Shown: piece by piece, positions 45,841 to 54,008 of the stretch
Layout of the letters: every line of letters starts with the position of its first letter
Position numbering within the stretch: the first letter of the stretch is position 1
Origin: an uncultured Acidimicrobiaceae bacterium
Lineage (GTDB): Bacteria; Actinomycetota; Acidimicrobiia; Spongiisociales; UBA5794
Length of the DNA stretch: 64,000 bases
Reading direction: 5' to 3'
Assembly (NCBI GenBank): GCA_947259365.1
Contig: CAMYMC010000008.1
Location: 144,957 to 208,956, forward strand
Made by a program: the position numbers and the translations under genes
The notes under the pieces: generated by a model
Told to the model about the DNA's origin: nothing
Database searches by the model: none
The model's input: the letters and a program-made list of their open reading frames with translations, nothing else

Positions 45841-47028
45841 GTGTCCCGCGATCCCGTCCTCACCCGCGACTTCGTCCTCGTCTGGCTCGCCAGCTTCTTC
45901 GAGGGGCTGTCGTGGACGCTGTTCATCCACCTCCCCGGCTTTCTCGACGATCTCGGCGCCTCGGAGGCGGAGATCGGCGTCATCTTCGGCGTGGCGGCGC
46001 TCGCCGCCGTCCTCATCCGTCCCGCCGTCGGCAGGGCGCTCGACAAGTACGGCCGGATGCCGGTCATCCACGTCGCCAACACCGTCAACGTCTCGTCGAT
46101 CCTCCTCTACCTCACCATCTCCGCCCTCGGTCCTTGGGTGTACGTGGTGCGCGTCATCCACGGTATGGCGCTGGCGACGCTCTTCAGCGCCTTCTTCACA
46201 TACGGTGCGGACGTCGTGCCGGCGTCGCGCCGCACCGAGGGCTTCGCGCTCTTCGGAGTGTCCGGCCTGCTCCCCATCGCCTTCGCCGGCGTCATCGGCG
46301 ACATCGTGCTCGACGTCGCCGGCTTCGACGAGCTGTTCCTCACCGCCGCATTCTTCGCCGCCGCCGCGCTCGTCCTCTCCATCGCCCTCCCCGAGCGCAA
46401 GCCGGAAGCGGAGGCGGGCGTCGCCCCTCGCGGCTTCCTCTCCATCGTCCGCCGCCCGGCGCTGCGGCCGGTGTGGTTGATGGCGGGAGGCTTCGCATTC
46501 GTCCTGACCGCGTTCTTCACGTTCCTGCGGACGTTCGTCGACGAGACGGGAATCGGCACCGTCGGGCTCTTCTTCGCCGCCTACGGCATCACCGCCGTTC
46601 TCTTGCGGGTATTCCTCGGGTGGCTGCCCGATCGCATCGGCCAGAAACGGGTGCTGTATCCGTCGATTGGATGCCTCGCCGCCGGGTTCGTCGTGCTCGG
46701 GATCGCGACCGGCGACGTCCACGTCGCCGTTGCCGGCATCCTTTGTGGCACCGGGCACGGCTTCGGGTTCCCGATCCTCTCCGGCTTCGTCGTCACCAGG
46801 GCGCCGAGCGAGGATCGGGGCTCTGCGATGTCGTTCTTCACGGCGCTCTTCGACCTCGGCATCCTCGTCGGCGGCCCCATCCTCGGGCTCATCATCACGA
46901 TCTTCGGCTACTCGACGATGTTCGTCGTGGCCGCGATCTTCATCGTCGCCGTGACCGCGATCTTTGCCGGAGCCGACCGCCGGACGCTGACCCGTCTCAC
47001 CGACCCCGCCGCGGTGACGGTGAGCTGA
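45841..47028 (+). CDS. MFS transporter
   Basis: A 395-residue major facilitator with twelve hydrophobic segments. The A-like motif is VGRALDKYGRMPVI between helices 2 and 3, with an equivalent LGWLPDRIGQKRVLYP in the second half. The GTG at 45841 follows a TAGACT box. It is divergent from the aromatic-CoA monooxygenase by 80 nt, so import of the aromatic acid or export of an intermediate is possible, but the family is too broad to name a substrate. Confidence 0.88.
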   Translation: MSRDPVLTRDFVLVWLASFFEGLSWTLFIHLPGFLDDLGASEAEIGVIFGVAALAAVLIRPAVGRALDKYGRMPVIHVANTVNVSSILLYLTISALGPWVYVVRVIHGMALATLFSAFFTYGADVVPASRRTEGFALFGVSGLLPIAFAGVIGDIVLDVAGFDELFLTAAFFAAAALVLSIALPERKPEAEAGVAPRGFLSIVRRPALRPVWLMAGGFAFVLTAFFTFLRTFVDETGIGTVGLFFAAYGITAVLLRVFLGWLPDRIGQKRVLYPSIGCLAAGFVVLGIATGDVHVAVAGILCGTGHGFGFPILSGFVVTRAPSEDRGSAMSFFTALFDLGILVGGPILGLIITIFGYSTMFVVAAIFIVAVTAIFAGADRRTLTRLTDPAAVTVS

Positions 47029-47068
47029 GACCCGCCCCGCAATACCCCGCGCGCGCCCCCCGAGGCCC

Positions 47069-47074
47069 CATAAT
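47069..47074 (+). promoter_or_regulatory. -10 box, leaderless type
   Basis: CATAAT ends 6 nt before the GTG at 47081 of the CorA gene. Confidence 0.4.
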
Positions 47075-47080
47075 CCGGAC

Positions 47081-48190
47081 GTGATCCGGGTCTACTTCCA
47101 GCCACCGGGCGCGATCCGCGCCGAGCCGTCCGAGCCGGGTCGGCTCCCCGACCTCATCGGTCGTGACGGGTGGGTGTGGGTCGACGTCCGGGACGAGGAC
47201 ACCGAGGAGCTCACCGCCATCGGCGAGCTCCTCGGTCTCGACCCCCTCGCCGTCGAGGACGCGACCATCGACACCCACTTCCCCAAGGTCGACGACTACG
47301 GCACCCACGTCTTCGTCGTCCTCCACGGCCTCTCGGAACGGGATGGGCGGCTCGAGACCGGCGAGCTCGATGCATTCGTCGGTGAGCCGTACCTGGTGAC
47401 GGTGCACCGCGGCGAGTCCCCGGCGATCGAATGGGCGGTGAGTGGCGATGTCCCCTTCGCTCCGACGCCTGACCTCATGCTGGCGCGCATCGCGGAGACG
47501 TCTGCCCGCCGGTTTCTCCCCCTCCTCGATGCCATCGATGACGAGATCGACGCACTCGAGGAGCGTGCCGTTGCCGGAGACGGAACCGTCGTGCCCGAGA
47601 TCCAGGCGCTGCGACGCGACGCCGTCAGGGTGAGGCGCACCATCGGGCCGCAGCGCGAGGTGCTCGCCGCCCTCAGCCGGGCGTTCTCGCCCGTCGTCGG
47701 CGAGCGGGCCCAGGCTCAGTTCGCCTCGGTGTACGACCATCACCTACGCGTCGTCGAGAGCCTCGACGGCGCCCGGGCGCTGTTGGCCGCGACCCTCGAC
47801 ACCTACCGCGGCGCCGTCGCCGAGCGGATGAACGAGGTCATGAAGGTCCTCGCGGTCTACGCCGCGATCCTGCTGCCGCTGTCCGTGCTCGCCGGCATCT
47901 ACGGGATGAACTTCGTCAACATGCCCGAGCTGCAGTGGCGGTTCGGCTACTTCCTCCTCCTCGGCATCATGGCCGCGGTGACGCTCGGCCAGTGGGTCTA
48001 CTTCGCTCGCCGCGGCTTCATCGGCGCCTTCAAGTTCGCCCGCGTCCCGCGAGCGGTAGGACGCGGGCTCGTCCGACTCGCCCAGCTTCCCGTCGACGCC
48101 GCCGTCACGATCGCCCGCCTGCCGGAGACGCTTCCGTTCCCTGGCGACGGCGCCCGAGACGAGGAGCCACCACAATCCGGCGACGACTGA
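47081..48190 (+). CDS. corA: CorA-family divalent metal transporter
   Basis: A 369-residue CorA protein: an N-terminal alpha/beta cytosolic domain (to about 190), a long stalk helix, and two C-terminal membrane helices with the selectivity motif YGMNFVNMPEL between them. Such pentameric channels carry Mg2+ and Co2+. The C-terminal tail of about 60 residues after the last helix is longer than in Thermotoga CorA. It is convergent with the MscS gene (11 nt). Confidence 0.93.
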   Translation: MIRVYFQPPGAIRAEPSEPGRLPDLIGRDGWVWVDVRDEDTEELTAIGELLGLDPLAVEDATIDTHFPKVDDYGTHVFVVLHGLSERDGRLETGELDAFVGEPYLVTVHRGESPAIEWAVSGDVPFAPTPDLMLARIAETSARRFLPLLDAIDDEIDALEERAVAGDGTVVPEIQALRRDAVRVRRTIGPQREVLAALSRAFSPVVGERAQAQFASVYDHHLRVVESLDGARALLAATLDTYRGAVAERMNEVMKVLAVYAAILLPLSVLAGIYGMNFVNMPELQWRFGYFLLLGIMAAVTLGQWVYFARRGFIGAFKFARVPRAVGRGLVRLAQLPVDAAVTIARLPETLPFPGDGARDEEPPQSGDD

Positions 48191-48201
48191 CGCCCGTCGG
48201 C

Positions 48202-49125
48202 TCAGCCGAGCTCCGAGCCGCCCCCAGCCGCCGTCACGGCCACGTCGACCGGACCGGCGAAGAACGTGCGCACGGTCGGGTAGGCGAGATCGACGTCGGC
48301 GGCGGTAGCGAATCCTTCGAGGACATGGCGCCAGACCGCGTCCTCGGTGGTTCTCCGCTGCCTCGCGTCACTGAGGAAGCGCCCGGTGAGCAGAACCCCG
48401 CTGTCCTTGACGGTGAGGTAGACGTTGGGGGTGAGCGCACCGATCTTGATGTGATAACTGCTCGCCGTCCTCCTGATCCGGTCCGCAGCCGCCTCGTCGA
48501 TCCCTGAAGCGTGCTCCTCCATTGCCTCACGGAGAATGGCTTCTGCCCTGCGCCAATCGGATTCGAACGTCACTTGCACCGGGACCTCGTGCCACACGAA
48601 CTCGAACCCCTCGGTGTAGTTCGCGACCTTCTCGGTGAACAGCAGGCCGTTGGGAATGTGAATGAGCCGGCCCGTTGATTGGTCGGCGTCGACCCAGTTC
48701 CCCACTTCCATGAGCGTGAACCGGAAAAGTCGCACGTCGACGACGTCACCGCGGGTGCCGGCGACCTCGACGCGGTCGCCGACCCGGAAGGGGCGGCGGG
48801 AGAGGATGTAGCCCCAGCCGGCGATGTTCTTCAGCAGGTCGGCAAGGGCGATCGCAACACCCGCGGAGAGAAGTCCGAGGTACGTCGGGAAGCTGTTGAA
48901 CGCATCCAGCCAGATGAACCCAAGAGTGAGCGCGGCGAGGATCGTCGCGACGTAGGTCGTCGCCTTTCTGATCCTGTACACGGACTCGCCATCGCCGATC
49001 TGTCTCCGGACGGCGCGGACCGCCACCACGCGGGCGACTGCGAGCACGACGATCACGATGAGCGTGCCAAGCAGCTTGGCCTGCGTTCCCGTGCCGATGC
49101 CGAGGTTGTCCGCGATCCAGGTCAC
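48202..49125 (-). CDS. Mechanosensitive ion channel (MscS family)
   Basis: A 307-residue channel: helices at about 15-35, 58-75 and 83-105, the pore-lining TM3 region YLGLLSAGVAIALADLLKNI, the beta domain RPFRVGDRVEVAGTRGDVVD and IHIPNGLLFTEKVANYT, and a C-terminal alpha/beta vestibule. It would open under hypo-osmotic shock. It is divergent from the ECF sigma operon that carries another, shorter MscS-like gene. Confidence 0.93.
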   Translation of the reverse strand: MTWIADNLGIGTGTQAKLLGTLIVIVVLAVARVVAVRAVRRQIGDGESVYRIRKATTYVATILAALTLGFIWLDAFNSFPTYLGLLSAGVAIALADLLKNIAGWGYILSRRPFRVGDRVEVAGTRGDVVDVRLFRFTLMEVGNWVDADQSTGRLIHIPNGLLFTEKVANYTEGFEFVWHEVPVQVTFESDWRRAEAILREAMEEHASGIDEAAADRIRRTASSYHIKIGALTPNVYLTVKDSGVLLTGRFLSDARQRRTTEDAVWRHVLEGFATAADVDLAYPTVRTFFAGPVDVAVTAAGGGSELG

Positions 49126-49496
49126 GACTCACGTCCTCTGCCGCCGGTCACCGGCCGGCCGTGCGCTCGAGTCTTCGGGAAGGTTGGAGGCTGATCGGGC
49201 GGTTCGTAGCTCGGTAACGTGCTTCCCGGCGAAACGCACCTGGAAGTCGAGACGTCAATGGCGGGCGGCAACGGGCCGCAACGGGGTTCGGAGACCCGAG
49301 GTGACGCCGGTCGGATGAGTCGTAGCTGCTGGCGGACATCGTTGTGCATTTCGTGATGCGCCTCCTCGTACGGGATGGTATCCGAGGTCAGCAACCTGTG
49401 GGGACAGACGCCGCCCGAGCACTTCTGGTCGCGACCGGAGCCTCGGCACGGCTTCGACTGCGCGACCTCACGCCGGTGGGCGACGTCTTCAGAGCG
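49126..49496. other. Non-coding gap between divergent mscS-like and ECF sigma genes
   Basis: This 371-bp stretch has no convincing gene. It must carry promoters for both directions. A frame open from 49344 joins the sigma gene in phase but lacks family similarity and is probably leader. I could not identify an ECF-type GGAAC/CGT promoter with confidence. Confidence 0.5.
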
Positions 49497-50057
49497 ATGA
49501 TCCGTGTCCAGACCTCAGGCAGCGGCAACACGGATTCGCCCGTGGCCGACCCGGACGGCACCGACCCGCCGCCCATCGAGGAGCTGTACGTTGCGCACGC
49601 GACCGCGATGTACCGCGTGGCTGTCGCGGTCGTTCGGGACCACGGCCTCGCCGAAGACGTCGTGCAGGAGTCGCTCTTGAAGGCGTGGCGAAACCTCGGC
49701 TCGGTGCGCGATCGGAGTGCGATGCGCAGCTGGCTGCTCCGCATCACTCACAACACTGCGGTGTCGCTGCTGAGGCGGCTGCGCGACACACCCGTCGACC
49801 CCGTTGCGTTCCCGGAAAGCCATGGGGCCGATGTCGCAGGAGACGCAATCGACTCGGCGTTTCGGGCTGCGTTCGAAGAGGCGCTGTTCGATCTCGACGA
49901 GCTGAGCCGTGCCACCGTCGCGCTTCGCGAGCTCGAGGACCTCTCCTACGAGACGATCGCCGAGGTCCTCGGTGTCACCCTCCCGACCGTCAAGACGAGG
50001 CTCTACCGCGCCCGGCACGAGCTGGCCGAGCGTCTCTCAGACTGGAGCGACCGATGA
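49497..50057 (+). CDS. ECF RNA polymerase sigma factor
   Basis: A 186-residue group 4 sigma factor. Region 2 is YRVAVAVVRDHGLAEDVVQE with SLLKAWRNLGSVRDRSAMRSW; region 4 is ALRELEDLSYETIAEVLG and TLPTVKTRLYRARHELAERL. ATG 49497 is the best start, though the Shine-Dalgarno is weak and GTG 49476 is possible. The stop overlaps the next gene as ATGA, and that gene carries an anti-sigma zinc motif, giving a normal sigma/anti-sigma pair. Confidence 0.93.
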   Translation: MIRVQTSGSGNTDSPVADPDGTDPPPIEELYVAHATAMYRVAVAVVRDHGLAEDVVQESLLKAWRNLGSVRDRSAMRSWLLRITHNTAVSLLRRLRDTPVDPVAFPESHGADVAGDAIDSAFRAAFEEALFDLDELSRATVALRELEDLSYETIAEVLGVTLPTVKTRLYRARHELAERLSDWSDR

Positions 50058-50365
50058 GCCGGAACCACCCCTCGAAACGAGCTCTCCGTCGCTGGGCAGC
50101 CGGGGAGAAGCCCGACCTCACCCATCACGTCGAGACCTGCGAGGCGTGCCTCGACGATCTCGAGGAGCTCACCAGGTTCGATCCGCGGATGCGGCGGGCG
50201 CTGGGGGCGATCACCCACCCCGAGAGCGGCTTCCTCGCCCGACTCGAGACGCGGCTCGAGACGCGTCGCCGCAATGCCGAGGCCTGGTCGGCAGCCATCG
50301 AGCTCCTCTCGCTAAGTTGGCGCACGTTCGATGCGTTGACAGAGCGAGACGAACAGGGTGACTGA
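50054..50365 (+). CDS. Anti-sigma factor with zinc-binding motif
   Basis: A 103-residue cytosolic protein. HHVETCEACLDDLEEL contains the His-x3-Cys-x2-Cys motif of zinc-binding anti-sigma (ZAS) domains, and the upstream KRALRRWAAGE completes the short helical domain. There is no membrane helix, unlike many ZAS proteins, so sensing may depend on a partner such as the membrane protein encoded next, which it overlaps by 8 nt. Redox release through the Cys pair is possible. Confidence 0.82.
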   Translation: MSRNHPSKRALRRWAAGEKPDLTHHVETCEACLDDLEELTRFDPRMRRALGAITHPESGFLARLETRLETRRRNAEAWSAAIELLSLSWRTFDALTERDEQGD

Positions 50366-51122
50366 GCGCTGGATCATCGCGGCGATTCTGCTGGGCGCCG
50401 GCCTGGTGCTCGGCGCGATCGGCGGTTTTGCCGTCAGACGCAGGCTCGTCGCCGCTCGCGGCGGCGACGCAACGTCTTCGATTGCCGGCGCAGCCGGGCT
50501 GTTCGTCTTCTGGGTCGTGACCCTGATCGGCGCGCTCGCCTCCATCGCCATGGTCCGGCCGGAGACCCTCGAGGACATGCCGAGGCAGGTCCTCGACTAC
50601 ACGCCCCGGCTCCTCGCCGGGGGCCTCATCCTGCTTGGTGGCTATGCCCTCGCCGTCGGCGCATCCCGCCTCGTCGCCTTCGGCCTCGAGCGAGCCTCCG
50701 GCCGCACCGTGGCGAGGGTGGCCACTCTGGTGCGCTGGGGAATCCTCGCAGCCGCGCTCATCCTGGCGCTCGCCCAACTCGGACTCGACACCACGATCCT
50801 GGTGCTCGTCGTCGCCGTCGTCGGCTTCGGGTTCGGATTGAGCGCCGCGCTGCTCGTTGGGCTGGGTGGACAGCAGCTCGCACGAGAGATCGCCGCAGGC
50901 CGATACCTGGCGCGATTCGTCGAGCCGGGAGCATCCATCGAGTCGGATGCGGGCTCGGGCCGGGTGGTCGCGCTGCATCCCGCCACCATCGAACTCGAGG
51001 CACCCGACGGAGCCCGCCAGCTGCCATTCACCAAGCTCCTCGCCGCAGGCTTCACCATCCGGGACGCCGGGCCACCGGGAGCAGCCGGCGCTACCGGTCG
51101 TCCAGAGCAGGGAGAGCAATGA
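50358..51122 (+). CDS. Short MscS-like membrane protein
   Basis: A 254-residue protein with about four helices followed by a small beta domain. The segment VAVVGFGFGLSAALLVGLGG resembles a Gly/Ala-rich pore helix, and RFVEPGASIESDAGSGRVVA through LPFTKLLAAGFTI resembles the MscS beta domain, but the large C-terminal vestibule is absent. It is best read as a truncated MscS-family or TM-helix protein. GTG 50358 lies in the anti-sigma gene; the next gene overlaps by ATGA. It may be a sensor or target of the sigma regulon. Confidence 0.72.
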   Translation: MTERWIIAAILLGAGLVLGAIGGFAVRRRLVAARGGDATSSIAGAAGLFVFWVVTLIGALASIAMVRPETLEDMPRQVLDYTPRLLAGGLILLGGYALAVGASRLVAFGLERASGRTVARVATLVRWGILAAALILALAQLGLDTTILVLVVAVVGFGFGLSAALLVGLGGQQLAREIAAGRYLARFVEPGASIESDAGSGRVVALHPATIELEAPDGARQLPFTKLLAAGFTIRDAGPPGAAGATGRPEQGEQ

Positions 51123-51394
51123 GCGACAGAGAGACCCAACCAACCCCAGAAGCGCGGCCGGAGCGACGCGAGCTCGACTACGGCTGGCTCATCCGGGCCA
51201 CGCCGCTGGCCGTCCTCATCGGCCTGTTCATCGTGTTCGCCGCCCAGAACGCCGAACGCGTCGATCTCGAGTTCCTCACGTGGACCTTCACGACGCGTCG
51301 CATCGTGCTGCTGGTCGGCGCCGCGGTCTTCGGTGCTCTCGTGTGGGAGATGGCCCGGTTCTTCCTGCGGCGCCGGCGGTCGCGTCGCGCCTGA
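51119..51394 (+). CDS. LapA-domain (DUF1049) membrane protein
   Basis: A 91-residue protein with two helices: LAVLIGLFIVFAAQNAERVD is the LapA/DUF1049 signature ending in the Gln-Asn-polar stretch, then FTTRRIVLLVGAAVFGALVW and a basic tail RRRRSRR. E. coli LapA helps LapB regulate envelope lipid synthesis; in actinobacteria the role is unknown. It is the last gene of the sigma operon. Confidence 0.85.
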   Translation: MSDRETQPTPEARPERRELDYGWLIRATPLAVLIGLFIVFAAQNAERVDLEFLTWTFTTRRIVLLVGAAVFGALVWEMARFFLRRRRSRRA

Positions 51395-51412
51395 AGGCGA
51401 GACAGCCGAGAC

Positions 51413-52402
51413 TCAGCTCCCGTGCCCTGGCTCCGATACGTGCGCGATGTGGACGAGTGCATCCCCCCGGTTGACGAGCGGGTGGGCATTGAGCCCGACC
51501 ACGATGCCGGGCGAGGACGCCCGGACCAGCGACCTCCTTCCGGCGAATGTATCCCCGATCTCGCCGAGAACCGCCGACGGCTCGACGAGGTCACCCAACT
51601 TCGCCCTCAGCCTGAGGATGCCCGAACGGCGAGCCCTGATCCACGAACTGGAGCGCGCCTCGACCGGTGCCGGCCCGAGGGCAGGTTCGATGCCATCCAT
51701 CCCGAGCGCGGCCATCACCCGCAGCGTTCCCTCGACGCCGGCCTGCACCGCGTCCTCCTCGAACCGGGCTGCCTGTCCACCTTCGAAGACGAGGACCGTC
51801 TTGCCCATGTCGGCTGCGGCCTGACGGAGCGAACCGTCACGCATCCGGGCGTGGAGCAGCACCGGGGCGCCGAAAGCGAGCCCGAGTCGGCGGGCATCGG
51901 GGTCGTCGAGATTCACCCGGATCTGCGGGAGGTTGATGCGGTTGTCGGTGGCGGTGTGAAAGTCGATCCCGACCGTGCCCGCGGCGACGACGTGATCGAC
52001 GATGAGCCGAGCGAGGCGGGCGGCGAGTGAGCCTCGCGACGAGCCGGGGAACGCCCTGTTGAGATCACGGCGATCGGGCATGTAGCGCGATCCCTCGACG
52101 ACGCCGAAGACGTTGACGATGGGAACCGCGATGAGCGAGCCGGCGAGGGTACCGGCGGTCACCCCGTCGGCGATGCGACGGACGATCTCGATACCGTTGA
52201 GCTCGTCTCCATGGACGGCTGCGGTCAGCCACAGCGTCGGGCCCGGTCGCGTTCCGTTGACGACGAGCGCCTCGATGGTCATCGGTGCGCCGGTCACCAG
52301 CCGGCCGGCGGGGATGTCCACGACGCGCCGGCGGCCCGGGCGGACGGCCACACCGGCGACGGTCAGGGGCGCCGGCACCGCGTCATGCTCGGATTCGGTC
52401 AC
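51413..52402 (-). CDS. Succinylglutamate desuccinylase/aspartoacylase-like zinc deacylase
   Basis: A 329-residue M14-like zinc enzyme: [16 protein letters not shown] (His-x2-Glu zinc ligands), [11 protein letters not shown] (substrate Arg/Asn), [13 protein letters not shown] (third zinc His) and a catalytic Glu near [11 protein letters not shown]-terminal lipoyl-like beta domain (about 255-329) follows. Relatives remove acyl groups from glutamate or aspartate. It overlaps the end of the RimK gene by 20 nt, so a role in editing or recycling glutamylated or N-acylated products of that operon is plausible. Confidence 0.88.
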   Translation of the reverse strand: MTESEHDAVPAPLTVAGVAVRPGRRRVVDIPAGRLVTGAPMTIEALVVNGTRPGPTLWLTAAVHGDELNGIEIVRRIADGVTAGTLAGSLIAVPIVNVFGVVEGSRYMPDRRDLNRAFPGSSRGSLAARLARLIVDHVVAAGTVGIDFHTATDNRINLPQIRVNLDDPDARRLGLAFGAPVLLHARMRDGSLRQAAADMGKTVLVFEGGQAARFEEDAVQAGVEGTLRVMAALGMDGIEPALGPAPVEARSSSWIRARRSGILRLRAKLGDLVEPSAVLGEIGDTFAGRRSLVRASSPGIVVGLNAHPLVNRGDALVHIAHVSEPGHGS

Positions 52403-53285
52403 GGCTCCGTCCCCGGGCGGCGTTCTTCTCGATGTACTGGATGATGGCGTCTGCGATGTTGCGCATGGATGCTTTCTCGATCCCTTCGAGGCCGGGCGAC
52501 GAGTTCACCTCGATCACGAGCGGGCCCTCGGCGGATCGAAGCATGTCGACGCCGGACACGTTGAGTCCGAGCGTCTGCGCCGCGGCGACGGCGGTCCTGC
52601 GCTCGTCGGCGGTCAGGCTGATCGACTGTGCCGTGCCGCCCCGATGCAGGTTGGAGCGAAACTCGCCCGGGGCGGCCGTGCGCTCCATGGCTGCGACGAC
52701 ACGCCGGCCGACGACGAACGCACGAATGTCGGCCCCGCCGGACTCGGCGACGAAGCGCTGGACGAGGATGTTCGCGTCGAGCTGACGGAAGGCGCCGATG
52801 ACGGACTCGGCCGCCTTGCGGGTCTCGGCGAGCACGACACCCACCCCCTGGGTTCCCTCCAGGAGCTTGACGACGAGAGGGGCGCCGCCGACGACGTCGA
52901 TGAGCCCGTCGATGTCCTTCGTCGAGTGAGCGAAGCTGGTCGTCGGCAGACCGATCCCCGCCCTCGAAAGGAGCTGCAGCGCCCGCAGCTTGTCGCGCGA
53001 TCTCGCGATCGCCTGGGACTCGTTCGCGGCAAACACACCCTTCATCTCGAACTGCCGGACGACGGCCATGCCGTAGAACGTGTACGAAGCGCCGATGCGG
53101 GGGATGACGGCGTCGAATTCGAGCTCCTCGCCCTGAAACAGCACCGCCGGCTTGCGGGAGCTGATCTCCATGTAGCAGCGGAGATAGTCCACCACGCGCA
53201 CGTCGTGGCCGCGCTCTCTTGCCGCCTCGACGAGGCGCTCCGTCGAGTACAGCTTGGGCCCCCGCGACAGGATCCCGATTCTCAT
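52383..53285 (-). CDS. rimK: RimK-family ATP-grasp glutamate ligase
   Basis: A 300-residue ATP-grasp ligase: [14 protein letters not shown] at the N-terminus, the nucleotide site in [19 protein letters not shown] and [20 protein letters not shown], and the Mg-binding end [16 protein letters not shown]. coli RimK adds glutamates to the C-terminus of ribosomal protein S6; relatives make poly-glutamate or coenzyme F420 tails. In the actinobacterial setting both S6 and cofactor targets are possible. The retropepsin-like gene upstream, as in pseudomonad rimABK operons, favours the S6 role. Confidence 0.92.
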   Translation of the reverse strand: MRIGILSRGPKLYSTERLVEAARERGHDVRVVDYLRCYMEISSRKPAVLFQGEELEFDAVIPRIGASYTFYGMAVVRQFEMKGVFAANESQAIARSRDKLRALQLLSRAGIGLPTTSFAHSTKDIDGLIDVVGGAPLVVKLLEGTQGVGVVLAETRKAAESVIGAFRQLDANILVQRFVAESGGADIRAFVVGRRVVAAMERTAAPGEFRSNLHRGGTAQSISLTADERRTAVAAAQTLGLNVSGVDMLRSAEGPLVIEVNSSPGLEGIEKASMRNIADAIIQYIEKNAARGRSRDRIRA

Positions 53286-53325
53286 CAGTTGTCTCTCCTT
53301 CCCGGCGCTGTCGAGCCGGTCGTTG

Positions 53326-53901
53326 TCACGTGATCTCGTTCGGGCGGCCCGCCAGGAACGAGCGGCCCGGGTCGATGACGAAGCGCCTCCGTACGGCTCT
53401 GCGGCCGAGGAGCATGCGGAACCCCATGGCGTCCCGCCGGGTCAGCGTCAGCTCGATGGGCCATGCGACGCCCATGAGCTCCACCGTGGTGACGATGACG
53501 GGGCGCAGCTCGCGATGACCCGCCGAGGTCGTGACCTGCCTCCATCCCGAAACAAGCGCCTCCGCCGGATGCGAGGGCGACGCGGACCGTTGCCGGGGTT
53601 GGATGACGAACGTCGCGACGTCGACCCCGTCGCGCCGCTCGATCCTCAGCCCGTGAGCATGCAGCGCCGAGGAGCGGGCACCGGTGTCGACTTTCGCCTT
53701 GATCGCCCCGATCCCGAATGCCGGGAGCGCGACCCATTCCCGCCACCCAATGGTGCGAAGCGCTCGTGCCAACAGAAGCCTCCAGGTGTCCGCCAAGAGC
53801 CCCGGTAGACGCACCCCGGGCCCTCCAAGTCGCGGGCCGCCGCATCCTGGCCGGTCCGTATCGGGAGCCGGAGCCCGCATTCTGTCACCGGTGCGGATCA
53901 T
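53326..53901 (-). CDS. RimB-like retropepsin-fold protease
   Basis: A 191-residue protein whose core begins at about residue 50: [20 protein letters not shown], then [16 protein letters not shown] with the catalytic Asp-Thr-Gly of retropepsin-like aspartic proteases. Old annotations call this family ATP-dependent zinc proteases. RimB of Pseudomonas belongs here and is linked to processing of RimK products. The start is uncertain: ATG 53901 or ATG 53880, because the first 45 residues are unconserved and Gly/Pro-rich. It leads rimK by 40 nt. Confidence 0.85.
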   Translation of the reverse strand: MIRTGDRMRAPAPDTDRPGCGGPRLGGPGVRLPGLLADTWRLLLARALRTIGWREWVALPAFGIGAIKAKVDTGARSSALHAHGLRIERRDGVDVATFVIQPRQRSASPSHPAEALVSGWRQVTTSAGHRELRPVIVTTVELMGVAWPIELTLTRRDAMGFRMLLGRRAVRRRFVIDPGRSFLAGRPNEIT

Positions 53902-53997
53902 CAGCAGCTATTTCCCATCCGGTGTCGGGCCAGCCCCGACGAGATCGTCCGCGACTCCCGGAGACGTTCGGGCGTCGTATCTGCGGCAGCCGACGAG

Positions 53998-54006
53998 AAG
54001 GAGGAG
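53998..54006 (+). promoter_or_regulatory. Very strong ribosome-binding site
   Basis: AAGGAGGAG ends 2 nt before the ATG at 54009. It is the strongest Shine-Dalgarno I saw in the window, in a region where most genes have weak or none, and suggests high expression of the repeat protein. Confidence 0.6.
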
Positions 54007-54008
54007 AC

